DNA from: Herbaspirillum seropedicae
Lineage (GTDB): Bacteria > Pseudomonadota > Gammaproteobacteria > Burkholderiales > Burkholderiaceae_D
DNA length: 64,000 nucleotides
NCBI RefSeq assembly: GCF_001040945.1
Contig: NZ_CP011930.1
Span: 1,302,001 to 1,366,000 of the forward strand
Direction of reading: 5' to 3'
The translations under genes were made by a program, and so were the position numbers. The notes under the pieces are model-generated. The model had not been told where the DNA came from, made no database searches, and was given only the letters and a program-made list of their open reading frames with translations. Below, in pieces: positions 8,547-16,482 of the stretch. Positions within the stretch are counted from its first letter, which is position 1; the number at the start of each line of letters is the position of its first letter.

Positions 8547-9925
8547 GCGTGTGATTCCTTCTTCAATGTTTCAGCAGCCCCCGCATTCACGCGGGGGATA
8601 TGTTTGCGCACCACCAGCAGCGCCACGAACACCATCAGCATGGCTCCGGCCAGCATGGCCAGGTAGCCCGCTGCGCCGCCCTGGGTGATCACCAGCGCGC
8701 CGGCAAAGGCGCTCAGGATCGCGCCCAGCCGGCCAAAGGCCAGTGCTGCGGCGGTGCCGGTGGCGCGCACCTGGGTGGGATAGATGTAGGCGCACAGTGC
8801 ATACATGGTGCTCTGTACGGCGTTGACGAACAGGCCGTGCAGGCCGATGCCCACCACCAGCAGCGTGGTCTGGCTGGCCACGTCGAGGCTGCGCAGGAAC
8901 AGCGCGCTGGCCGTGGCCGCCAGGCAGCACAGCAGCATGGGCAGGCGCGAACCGAAGCGCGTGATGAACAGGGCGCACAGCAGCGCGCCGAAGACGCCGC
9001 CGAAGTTGTAGGCCGTCAGCCCGGCGCCGGCTACCGAGGGGCTCAGCCCTTCGCCCGCCAGCATCGTGGGCAGCCAGCTGAAGGCGCTATAGACCGCCAG
9101 CAGGTTCATGAAGAAGGCCACCCACAGCGCCATGGTGTCGCGTGCCTGGCCGCTGGCGAAGAGCGCGCCGAATCCCGCACGGGTCTCGATGGCTTGCTCG
9201 CGGGCGTCGGCAAAGCCGGTGTCGGCGCTGACCGGTCGCGACATGCGTTGCAGGAGGCGGCGCAATTCATCCCAGCGGTGCGGATGGCGCGCCAGGTAGC
9301 GCGGCGACTCCGGAATGACGAACCACAGCAGCACCGAAAACGCCACCGGCAGCAGGCCGCCGATCAGGAACAGGCCGCGCCAGCCATAGTGCGGCAGCAC
9401 CGCATTGGCGAACAGCCCGGCCAGCATGCCACCCAGCGGTACGCAGACAATGGTGGCGGTAACGGCCAGGGTGCGGCGTCGCGCCGGGCTGAATTCGGCG
9501 GTCATGGTGGTCGAGCTGGGCAGTGCGCCGCCAATGCCCAGGCCGGCGCAGAAGCGCAGGATGGCGATGGTGGTCACGTCCGGAGAAAACGCGATCAGGC
9601 TGGTGGCCACGCCGAAGACGAAGACACTGCCGATGATGGCCATGCGGCGCCCGAAGCGGTCGGCGAACAGGCCGGCAAAGGCGCTGCCGATGCCCATTCC
9701 GACCAGGCCAGCGGCCACGGCCGGGGCGAAGGCGTTGCGGGTGATGCCCCATTCCTTGATCAGGCTGGGGATGGCGAAGCCGATCAGTTGTCCATCAAAG
9801 CCATCCATGACGATGGACAGCGCCGCCAGGCACACCACCAGTTTCTGGAATCCCGAGAAGACGCCGTCATCGAGCATGCGCCCGATGTCGACGGTCTGGT
9901 TGCCATGTGCGCCTAGCTTGCTCAT
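8543..9925 (-). CDS. MFS aromatic acid:H+ symporter (AAHS family)
   Basis: A 460-residue, 12-helix permease. The AAHS signature 'MDGFDGQLIGFAIPSLIKEW' near residues 40-60, the 'DRFGRRMAIIGSV' loop and the 'PESPRYLARHPHRWDEL' segment after helix 6 match the PcaK/BenK type. These carriers import benzoate, hydroxybenzoates and related aromatic acids with protons. It starts with an ATGA overlap on the preceding 33-codon ORF and ends with an ATGA overlap on the reductase gene, so the three are translationally coupled. Mandelate, benzoylformate or benzoate are likely substrates from context. Confidence 0.85.
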   Translation of the reverse strand: MSKLGAHGNQTVDIGRMLDDGVFSGFQKLVVCLAALSIVMDGFDGQLIGFAIPSLIKEWGITRNAFAPAVAAGLVGMGIGSAFAGLFADRFGRRMAIIGSVFVFGVATSLIAFSPDVTTIAILRFCAGLGIGGALPSSTTMTAEFSPARRRTLAVTATIVCVPLGGMLAGLFANAVLPHYGWRGLFLIGGLLPVAFSVLLWFVIPESPRYLARHPHRWDELRRLLQRMSRPVSADTGFADAREQAIETRAGFGALFASGQARDTMALWVAFFMNLLAVYSAFSWLPTMLAGEGLSPSVAGAGLTAYNFGGVFGALLCALFITRFGSRLPMLLCCLAATASALFLRSLDVASQTTLLVVGIGLHGLFVNAVQSTMYALCAYIYPTQVRATGTAAALAFGRLGAILSAFAGALVITQGGAAGYLAMLAGAMLMVFVALLVVRKHIPRVNAGAAETLKKESHA

Positions 9926-10023
9926 GTGCGCTCCCCGGCCGCGCGCAGGGCGGCGACGACGTGCTCGAGCAAGAGCAGGGAAGGTGCGAGCTGGGGCGGC
10001 AATGGCCAGGGCGTATTGCGCAT
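9922..10023 (-). CDS. Small ORF (33 aa) coupled to the aromatic-acid permease
   Basis: This short frame starts at the ATG read from 10023, with GAGGAG about 6 bases upstream. It reads MRNTPWPLPPQL, then a leucine-rich helix-like stretch, and ends with a TGA overlapping the permease ATG (ATGA). The good ribosome site and the overlap argue that it is translated and couples expression of the permease. No family is recognised. It could be a small regulatory or membrane-associated peptide, or simply a translational coupler. Confidence 0.45.
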   Translation of the reverse strand: MRNTPWPLPPQLAPSLLLLEHVVAALRAAGERT

Positions 10024-10145
10024 GGAAGTCTCCTCGGTTGTATCACGCCGGTCCGATGGTGGGCGGCCGGCGTTGGTGATTGTTGTGGTGGTGGAACAGC
10101 GGGCCCGGCTGGCGCAGCGTGACGCTGGCCTGGCCGGGGCAGGAC

Positions 10146-11597
10146 TCAGAACGGATAGTGGCGCGGCGTGGTCTGCACCGTCACCCAGCGCAGCTCGGTA
10201 AATTCGGCAATGCCGGCCTTGCCGCCGAAATGGCCGAAGCCGCTGGACTTGACGCCGCCGAAGGGCATCTGGGCCTCGTCGTGGACGGTGGGTCCATTGA
10301 TGTGGCAGATGCCCGATTCGATGCGGCGCGACAGCGCCAGGGCGCGCGCCACGTCACGGCTGAACAGGGCCGAGGACAGGCCGTATTCGTTGTCGTTGGC
10401 GCAGGCGATGGCGGCTTCGTCGCCGGCCACGCGCACGATGGGCTTGACCGGGCCGAAGGACTCCTCGCGGTAGATCAGCATGTTGGCGCTGACGTGATCC
10501 AGCAGCGTGGCCGGCATCAGCGTGTCGCTGGCCCTGCCGCCGCAGACCAGGGTAGCGCCCTTGGCCAGGGCGTCGTCGATGAGCGCATTGCATCGCTCGA
10601 CGGTGGCCATGTCCACCACCGAACCCAGCACCACCGGTCCCTGGCGCGGATCACCCAGCGGCAGGCTGGCCGCCTTGGCAGCGAGCCTGCGCACGAACTC
10701 GTCGGCCACGCTGTCATCGACGATGATGCGCTCGGTGGACATGCAGATCTGTCCCGAGTTGGCGAAGGCGCCAAAGGCGGCGGCCTCTACGGCGGCGTCG
10801 AGGTCGGCGTCGTGCAGCACGATAAAGGGCGCCTTGCCGCCCAGCTCCAGCACGGCGGGCTTGAGGTGGCGCGCGCATTGCGCGGCAATGATGCGGCCCA
10901 CGCGGGTGGAGCCGGTGAAGTTGACGCGCCGCACGGCGGGTTCAGCGATGATGGCTTCGACGATGGCAGCGGCGTCTTCCGGGGCATTGGTAACGAAGTT
11001 GACCACGCCCGGCGGCAGGCCTGCCTCCTGGAGGGCGGCGATGATCAGGCCATGGGTGGCCGGGCAGATCTCGGACCCCTTGAACACCACCGTGTTGCCA
11101 CAGGCCAGCGGCAAGGCGATAGCGCGCACGCCCAGGATCACAGGGGCGTTCCAGGGCGCGATGCCCAGCACCACGCCGGCCGGCTGGCGCACCCCCATGG
11201 CCAGGTTGCCGGGCACGTCCGAGGGAATCACTTCACCGGCGATCTGGGTGGTCATGGCGGCGGCTTCGCGCAGCCCGTCGGCGGCCAGCTTGACGTTGAA
11301 GCCGGCCCAGTGATGCGACGCCCCGGTCTCGGCCGCCATGGCCTGGGCGAAGTCGTCGGCGCGGGCCTGCAGCGCATCGGCGGCGTGTGTCAACAGGGCG
11401 CGGCGCTGGCCCGGCCCGATCGCGGCCCAGGCCGGGAAGGCGGCGGCTGCGGCAGCGACCGCTGCACGGGCGTCGGCCACGGTGGCTGCCGGCGCGCGCG
11501 CAGCCACGCTATGGTCCAGCGGATTGCGCCGCTCGAAATACGCAGCGCCGGTGGCGCCGCGGCGTTCGCCGTTGATCAGCATATCGATGTCATTCAT
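10146..11597 (-). CDS. Aromatic aldehyde dehydrogenase (benzaldehyde/salicylaldehyde/vanillin type)
   Basis: A 483-residue NAD(P)+-dependent aldehyde dehydrogenase. Catalytic residues are in place: N150 in APWN, K173 in VFKGSE, E251 in ELGGK and C285 in SGQICMSTE. The segments 'VRQPAGVVLGIAPWNAPVIL' and 'SRRIESGICHINGPTVHDEA' are characteristic of the salicylaldehyde/vanillin/benzaldehyde dehydrogenase branch. It lies 75 bases after benzoylformate decarboxylase, whose product benzaldehyde it would oxidise to benzoate. The start has GAGGAG upstream. Exact aldehyde preference cannot be read from sequence. Confidence 0.85.
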   Translation of the reverse strand: MNDIDMLINGERRGATGAAYFERRNPLDHSVAARAPAATVADARAAVAAAAAAFPAWAAIGPGQRRALLTHAADALQARADDFAQAMAAETGASHHWAGFNVKLAADGLREAAAMTTQIAGEVIPSDVPGNLAMGVRQPAGVVLGIAPWNAPVILGVRAIALPLACGNTVVFKGSEICPATHGLIIAALQEAGLPPGVVNFVTNAPEDAAAIVEAIIAEPAVRRVNFTGSTRVGRIIAAQCARHLKPAVLELGGKAPFIVLHDADLDAAVEAAAFGAFANSGQICMSTERIIVDDSVADEFVRRLAAKAASLPLGDPRQGPVVLGSVVDMATVERCNALIDDALAKGATLVCGGRASDTLMPATLLDHVSANMLIYREESFGPVKPIVRVAGDEAAIACANDNEYGLSSALFSRDVARALALSRRIESGICHINGPTVHDEAQMPFGGVKSSGFGHFGGKAGIAEFTELRWVTVQTTPRHYPF

Positions 11598-11672
11598 GGG
11601 TCTGCTCCTCGGTTTTCTCTTGTCTGTCTGGATTCAGGGGGACGATGTCGGGCCGGATGGCGAACCTGGGGT

Positions 11673-13271
11673 TCAACGCACCACGATTTCCACCAGCCGC
11701 GTTTCATTGGAACACAAGGCCTCGCGCAGCGCCGGCGCCAATGCGGCGGCCTGGCTCACGCGCACGCCGTGACAGCCCATGCTGTGCGCCAGCGCCACGA
11801 AATCCAGACCGGGAAGCTCCGTCCCATGCACCGGATCCTCGGGGCCGAAACCGAACACCGGCGCGAAATCCTGCAAGGCGGCGTAGCGCCCATTGTTGAG
11901 GATGACGAAGGTGATCGGCAGTCCCAGCTGGACGGCGCTGTAGATGGCCTGTGGCGAATACATCGCCGAACCATCGCCGATGAGCCCGATGACCCGGCTG
12001 TGCGGACGCGCCAGCGCGACGCCAACGGCAGCCGGCATGCCATATCCGAGGCCGCCGCTGGCCATGGTGTAGAAGCTGCCGGGGCGAGTGAAGGGCAGAT
12101 GGGCCTGCATCACGGGACGCGAGCCGGGCGCTTCCTCGACGACGATGTCGCCGGCCTCGCGCACGTCGGCCAGGGTTTGCAGGGCATAGGCCATGGACAG
12201 CGGAGCGCTTGCCTCCACCCGCGCACGGGCAGGTCGCGCCGGCGGCTGTGCACGTTGCGTGGGCGGCTGTCGCCTGATCTGCGCCAGCAGGTCGTCCAGG
12301 CCGAGCTGGATGTTGCCGACGATGGCCTGGCCGGTCGGTGTCCAGGAGGCCGTGACCGGATCGTCGATCAGCTGGAACAGGGCCGCGCCTGGCGGCACGT
12401 GCGGGCCACTGCCTTCGACGTGATAGGTGAAGGCCGGCGCACCCAGCGCGAAGAGCAGGTCGTGGCCTTGCAGGGCCTGCACGATCTTCTCGCGCATGGC
12501 CGGCAGGAAGCCGGCGAACAGCGGATGGTCTTCCGGGAAACTGCAGCGCGAGGACATCGGCGCCACGAACACCCGCGCCCGCAGTGTCTCGGCCAGCGCG
12601 ATCGCAGCGTCCCAGGCGCCGGCCCGGTCCAGCTCCGCGCCCACCACGATGGCTGGGCGCTGACTCTGCTCCAGCGCCGCCGCCAGCCTGGCGATGGCAG
12701 CAGGTTCCGGACGGCAGCGGCTGGTCACCTGGGTGGGCGGCACCAGCTCGGCCGGCTGGTCCCAGTCATCCACGGGGATGGAGACGAACACCGGCCCGCG
12801 TGGTTCCTGCATGGCCATGTGATAGGCCCGCGCCAGCGCCAAGGGCACATCGGCTGCGCGGGCGGGTTCGATGCTCCACTTGAGGTAGGGCTTGGCCAGC
12901 TCGGTGGCCTGCGTGGCGCCCAGGAAGGGGTCGAAGGGGAGAATGGAGCGCGCTTGCTGGCCGGCCGTGATGATGAGCGGCGTGCGATTGCGAAAGGCGG
13001 TGAAGATGTTGCCCATGGCATTGCCGACCCCGGCGGCCGAGTGCAGGTTGACCAGGGCGGCGTTGCCGCTGGCCTGGGCGAAGCCGTCGGCCATGCCGAC
13101 CACGACGGCTTCCTGCAAGCCCAGCACGTAGCGGAAATCCTCCGGAAAGTCGCGGAACATCGGCAGCTCGGTGGAACCGGGATTGGCAAAGACGGAGGTC
13201 ATGCCGAGACGGCGCATGAGATCCAGCACCGCATGACGGACGGTGATCGGGTGGGGAAACTTCTGCTGCAT
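11673..13271 (-). CDS. mdlC: Benzoylformate decarboxylase (ThDP-dependent)
   Basis: A 532-residue thiamine-diphosphate enzyme that converts benzoylformate to benzaldehyde and CO2. It keeps the residues that distinguish this enzyme: S33 in NPGSTELP, E54 in LGLQEAVVV, H77 in NLHSAAG and H284 in GAPAFTYHVEG. These correspond to S26, E47, H70 and H281 of the Pseudomonas putida enzyme. The cofactor motif GDGSAMYSPQ...NN is near the C-terminus. An open frame extends upstream to 13385, but MQQKFPHPITVRHAVLDLM at 13271 is where family similarity begins. It is first in its operon and divergent from a LysR gene. Confidence 0.93.
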   Translation of the reverse strand: MQQKFPHPITVRHAVLDLMRRLGMTSVFANPGSTELPMFRDFPEDFRYVLGLQEAVVVGMADGFAQASGNAALVNLHSAAGVGNAMGNIFTAFRNRTPLIITAGQQARSILPFDPFLGATQATELAKPYLKWSIEPARAADVPLALARAYHMAMQEPRGPVFVSIPVDDWDQPAELVPPTQVTSRCRPEPAAIARLAAALEQSQRPAIVVGAELDRAGAWDAAIALAETLRARVFVAPMSSRCSFPEDHPLFAGFLPAMREKIVQALQGHDLLFALGAPAFTYHVEGSGPHVPPGAALFQLIDDPVTASWTPTGQAIVGNIQLGLDDLLAQIRRQPPTQRAQPPARPARARVEASAPLSMAYALQTLADVREAGDIVVEEAPGSRPVMQAHLPFTRPGSFYTMASGGLGYGMPAAVGVALARPHSRVIGLIGDGSAMYSPQAIYSAVQLGLPITFVILNNGRYAALQDFAPVFGFGPEDPVHGTELPGLDFVALAHSMGCHGVRVSQAAALAPALREALCSNETRLVEIVVR

Positions 13272-13382
13272 CGCTGATCCTGTGAAGAGACCCGCACCTG
13301 TGACCAGTGCGGGCCGGGTGGATGATGGAGGGCAGTATGAAACGCTGGCTCCAGGTTGAAAATTGCCGGATGTGATCAAAGT

Positions 13383-13399
13383 CATTACATCTGGTAATG
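13383..13399. promoter_or_regulatory. LysR-type binding site (T-N11-A) in the mdlC-lysR gap
   Basis: CATTAC-ATCTG-GTAATG is an inverted repeat with 6-bp perfect arms. It contains the LysR T-N11-A pattern (T13385, A13397). It sits between the divergent decarboxylase and lysR starts, 39 bases before the lysR start codon, which suits autoregulation and co-inducer-dependent control of the operon. Confidence 0.6.
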
Positions 13400-13437
13400 T
13401 GTTGAGCCTGTCCTTTCATCCTCCCAGGAGGCCCCGC

Positions 13438-14406
13438 GTGAGCTTCAACCTGCAACAGCTGGAAATGTTCAATGCCATTGTCTCGGCCGGCAGCCTGGGG
13501 CGCGCGGCGGCGCTGCTCAACCTGACCCAGCCGGCCCTGAGCCGCGCCATCAAGCGGCTGGAAGAATCGGTGGGCGGGGCCTTGTTCGAACGCCATACCA
13601 AGGGCATGCATCTGACCGTGCTGGGCCAGGCGCTGCTGCCCCATGCCATGTCGCTGCAGCGCGAGGCCCAGCAGGCGCGCGAGGAGCTCGATGCCATCCG
13701 CGGCCTGGCCAAGGGCGTCATCAAGGTCGGGGCGGTGGGCAGCATCGCCAGCCTGGTCTTGCCGCTGGCGGTGCGCGGTGTGCTCGATAAGTGGCCCAAC
13801 CTGCGGGTGGAGATCATCGAAGGCGTATGGGACCGGCTGGTCGAGGGCTTGCTCACGCATGAGATCGACCTGGCCCTGAGCACCTCAGGAGGACAGACCG
13901 AGGGGGTGGCCGCCATTGCCGATTGCTGCTGGACCGATCTGAGCTACGTGGTCGCCGCGCCCGACCATCCGCTGCGTCAGCAAGGGCGCATTGCGCTGGA
14001 GCAGACCCTGGGACAACGCTGGGCGCTCACGCCCAAAGGCACCGGCCCCTACCTGCACGTCCAGGAAACCTTCGCCCGGCATGGCCTGCCGATGCCGGAG
14101 ATCGCCGTCGAGTCGCGTTCGGTCACGGTCCTCAAGAGCCTGGTGGCGCGCTGTGGCTTCATCGGCTGGATGTCCGGGCCGATGTTCGATACCGAGCGCC
14201 AGGCCGGAGTCATCGTCGCACTGGAGGTGGCCGGGCTGGATGCGCCACGCACCCTGACCGCCTTTCGCCGCCGCCAGGGCATCCTGCCGGCGCCGGCCGC
14301 CCGCCTGCTGGACGAGCTGCGTCATCTGACCGGCTCCCTGGCGCCGACGCAGCGGGCGGGCGCGGCATCGCCGTCTGCCACTGCCATTGCTCCCATCTTC
14401 CCCTGA
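13438..14406 (+). CDS. LysR-family regulator of the benzoylformate operon
   Basis: A 322-residue LysR protein. The GTG at 13438 is taken as start because the winged helix-turn-helix begins there (FNLQQLEMFNAIVSAGSLG, then 'LNLTQPALSRAIKRLEESVG') and AGGAG lies at 13426-13430. An upstream ATG at 13363 would add unrelated residues. The remainder is a periplasmic-binding-protein-like inducer domain. It is divergent from the decarboxylase operon and probably activates it with an aromatic acid as co-inducer. The last 20 residues are Ala/Ser/Pro-rich and likely disordered. Confidence 0.85.
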   Translation: MSFNLQQLEMFNAIVSAGSLGRAAALLNLTQPALSRAIKRLEESVGGALFERHTKGMHLTVLGQALLPHAMSLQREAQQAREELDAIRGLAKGVIKVGAVGSIASLVLPLAVRGVLDKWPNLRVEIIEGVWDRLVEGLLTHEIDLALSTSGGQTEGVAAIADCCWTDLSYVVAAPDHPLRQQGRIALEQTLGQRWALTPKGTGPYLHVQETFARHGLPMPEIAVESRSVTVLKSLVARCGFIGWMSGPMFDTERQAGVIVALEVAGLDAPRTLTAFRRRQGILPAPAARLLDELRHLTGSLAPTQRAGAASPSATAIAPIFP

Positions 14407-14458
14407 GGCTGCCGAGCAACGCCACTTGACTTCGCCAGGAGTGATCAATATGATGCGC

Positions 14459-14479
14459 ATACATCGATGTATATGCATA
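14459..14479. promoter_or_regulatory. Palindromes upstream of the marR gene
   Basis: ATACATCGATGTAT (14459-14472) is a perfect 14-bp palindrome and runs into a second one, TATGCATA (14472-14479). MarR proteins bind such AT-flanked palindromes over their own promoters. The site is 55-68 bases before the marR start. Confidence 0.5.
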
Positions 14480-14526
14480 CTTAATTGACAGTCTGCCTGA
14501 AGGGCAAGACTCCACCGGGAATCCCC

Positions 14527-14964
14527 ATGAGCAAGGACATCTGCACCTGCGCGCCGCTGCGCCGCCTCACGCGCCGCATCACCGTCCTCTACGACCATCA
14601 CCTGCAGGATTGCGAACTGAGCATTACCCAGTATTCGCTGATCAGCCGCATCGGTCGCAAGGGACCCATCGCCAACATCACCCTGGCGCAGGACATGGGC
14701 ATGGACCGCAGCACCCTGAGCCGGGCCTTGAAGCCGCTCATGGCGGCCGGCTGGATAGAGACCGTTGACCTGCCCGCAGACGCCCAGCTGGACAAGCGGT
14801 CCTTCGCGCTGCAACTGAGCCAGGACGGCCGCGCCAAGCTGGAACAGGCGCGCCCGTACTGGCGGCGCGCCCAGGATGAGATCGACCGCCTGCTGGGCCC
14901 GGACCTGGCGCGCAATTTCAACGATCTGATCGAAGATGCCTACACCCGACTGCAAGAAGCCTGA
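14527..14964 (+). CDS. MarR-family transcriptional regulator
   Basis: A 145-residue winged-helix repressor-type protein. The N-terminus has the CTCAPLRRLTRRITVLYD segment common in MarR proteins of this group, with Cys residues that could sense oxidants. The helix-turn-helix is 'NITLAQDMGMDRSTLSRAL' followed by the wing 'DKRSFALQLSQDGRAKL'. It is 48 bases upstream of an MFS permease on the same strand and likely controls it. The start at 14527 is chosen over an in-frame ATG-like start 42 bases earlier because the family begins here. Confidence 0.85.
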   Translation: MSKDICTCAPLRRLTRRITVLYDHHLQDCELSITQYSLISRIGRKGPIANITLAQDMGMDRSTLSRALKPLMAAGWIETVDLPADAQLDKRSFALQLSQDGRAKLEQARPYWRRAQDEIDRLLGPDLARNFNDLIEDAYTRLQEA

Positions 14965-15012
14965 TCTCCACCCGGCCTTGCGCTGCTGCACCCACACCTC
15001 CACTGGACTGCC

Positions 15013-16305
15013 ATGACCAAGTTCACCCAATCGCTCGCCAACGCCGTCACGCCCCGCTTCCACTATGCCTGGGTGGTGGTGGGCGTGATCTTCCTCGTGC
15101 TGCTGTGTTCGGCCGGCATCCGCGCCACGCCCTCGGTGATGATCCTGCCGCTGGAACAGGAATTCGGCTGGAACCGTTCCACCATCTCGGTGGTGATCTC
15201 GGTCAACATCGCCCTGTATGGCCTGATCGGTCCCTTCTCGGCGGCGGCCATGCAGCGCTTCGGCATCCGCCGCGTAGTGCTGGCGGCCCTGGTGCTGCTG
15301 GCCAGCGGCACGGCGCTGTCGACCCTCATGCACATGCCCTGGCACATGCTGCTGTCGTGGGGCTTGCTGGTGGGGGCGGGCACCGGCGTGGCCGCCAATA
15401 CCCTGGGCGCGACCATCGTCAGCCGCTGGTTCGAGACCCGGCGCGGCCTGGCCATGGGCTTGCTCACGGCCAGCGCGGCCACCGGCCAGATGGTGTTCCT
15501 GCCGCTGATGGCGGCCATGGTCGGCAGCTATGGCTGGCGCTCGGTCGCCTTCCTGGTGTCGGCGGTGGCGCTGCTGGCCATCCCGCTGGTGTGGCTGCTG
15601 CTGCCGGAAAGCCCGGCGGCGATCGGCCAGAAGATGCTGGGCCAGACCAGCGAGATCAAGGACGAGGGCCTGTCCCGCCGCAATCCGCTCTTCATCGCCC
15701 TGGACGCGCTGCGCACTTCGGTGCGCATGCCGGATTTCTGGCTGCTCTTTGCCAGTTTCTTCGTCTGCGGCCTGTCCACCAATGGCTATATCGGCACGCA
15801 GTTCATCGCCATGTGCAATGACTACGGCATCAACGAAGTCAGCAGCGCCTCCATCCTGGCCGCCATGGGCATGCTGGACCTGGTCGGCACCACGCTCTCG
15901 GGCTGGCTCTCGGACCGCTACAACCCGCGCGTGCTGCTGTTCTGGTATTACGGCCTGCGCGGCCTGGCGCTGATCTTCCTGCCCTATGCCTTCGGCCTGC
16001 AGTACTACGGGCTGACCATCTTCGCCATCTTCTATGGCCTGGACTGGATCGCCACCGTGCCGCCCACGGTGCGCCTGGCCAATGATGTCTTCGGTCGCCT
16101 GGCGGCCCCCATCGTATTCGGCTGGATCGTTGCCGGCCACCAACTGGGCGCGGCCACCGCCACCACGCTGGCCGGCTACCTGCGCGCCTCGCTGGGCAAC
16201 TACACCTTGTCGTCCATCCTGATGGGGGTGGCTTGCCTGGTCGGGGCGGTGCTGGTCTTGCGCATCAAGGGCAAGGCGGGCGGGGCGGTGGCGGCTGTGG
16301 CCTGA
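15013..16305 (+). CDS. MFS permease (oxalate/formate antiporter-like, MCT-type)
   Basis: A 430-residue, 12-helix major facilitator. Features include 'FHYAWVVVGVIFLVLL' in helix 1, 'EQEFGWNRSTISVVISVN' before helix 2 and 'SRWFETRRGLAMGLLTASA' in the A-loop region. These match bacterial monocarboxylate/oxalate-formate-type transporters. The partner MarR gene lies 48 bases upstream. No metabolic enzyme is linked, so the substrate is open: an organic acid or a toxic compound exported under MarR control. Confidence 0.75.
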   Translation: MTKFTQSLANAVTPRFHYAWVVVGVIFLVLLCSAGIRATPSVMILPLEQEFGWNRSTISVVISVNIALYGLIGPFSAAAMQRFGIRRVVLAALVLLASGTALSTLMHMPWHMLLSWGLLVGAGTGVAANTLGATIVSRWFETRRGLAMGLLTASAATGQMVFLPLMAAMVGSYGWRSVAFLVSAVALLAIPLVWLLLPESPAAIGQKMLGQTSEIKDEGLSRRNPLFIALDALRTSVRMPDFWLLFASFFVCGLSTNGYIGTQFIAMCNDYGINEVSSASILAAMGMLDLVGTTLSGWLSDRYNPRVLLFWYYGLRGLALIFLPYAFGLQYYGLTIFAIFYGLDWIATVPPTVRLANDVFGRLAAPIVFGWIVAGHQLGAATATTLAGYLRASLGNYTLSSILMGVACLVGAVLVLRIKGKAGGAVAAVA

Positions 16306-16344
16306 TCGTGCTCTGATCGTGGCCTGATAGCGGCCTCTGGATGA

Positions 16345-16378
16345 CGCCATTTCTCCTGCGGGGGAAATGGCGTTTTTT
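16345..16378 (+). terminator. Rho-independent terminator after the MFS gene
   Basis: Stem CGCCATTTC (16345-16353) with GAAATGGCG (16364-16372), followed by six T. Confidence 0.85.
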
Positions 16379-16482
16379 CATTCAGCCTGTCCCTTGGGGA
16401 AATCGCCCGCCTCGTGGCCGCCGTGCGACAATGCCTGCCTACGGGGGCATTCATTCGTACACGATTTTCCGATCGCCAGAAC

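Noticed and set aside
10080..13277. A 1065-codon open frame on the plus strand
   Set aside because: It is antisense to benzoylformate decarboxylase and the aldehyde dehydrogenase and has low-complexity Gly/His/Arg content, as expected for a shadow frame in high-GC DNA.
13885..16350. An 821-codon open frame opposite the lysR end, marR and MFS genes
   Set aside because: It crosses three real genes and a regulatory gap and has no recognisable domain.
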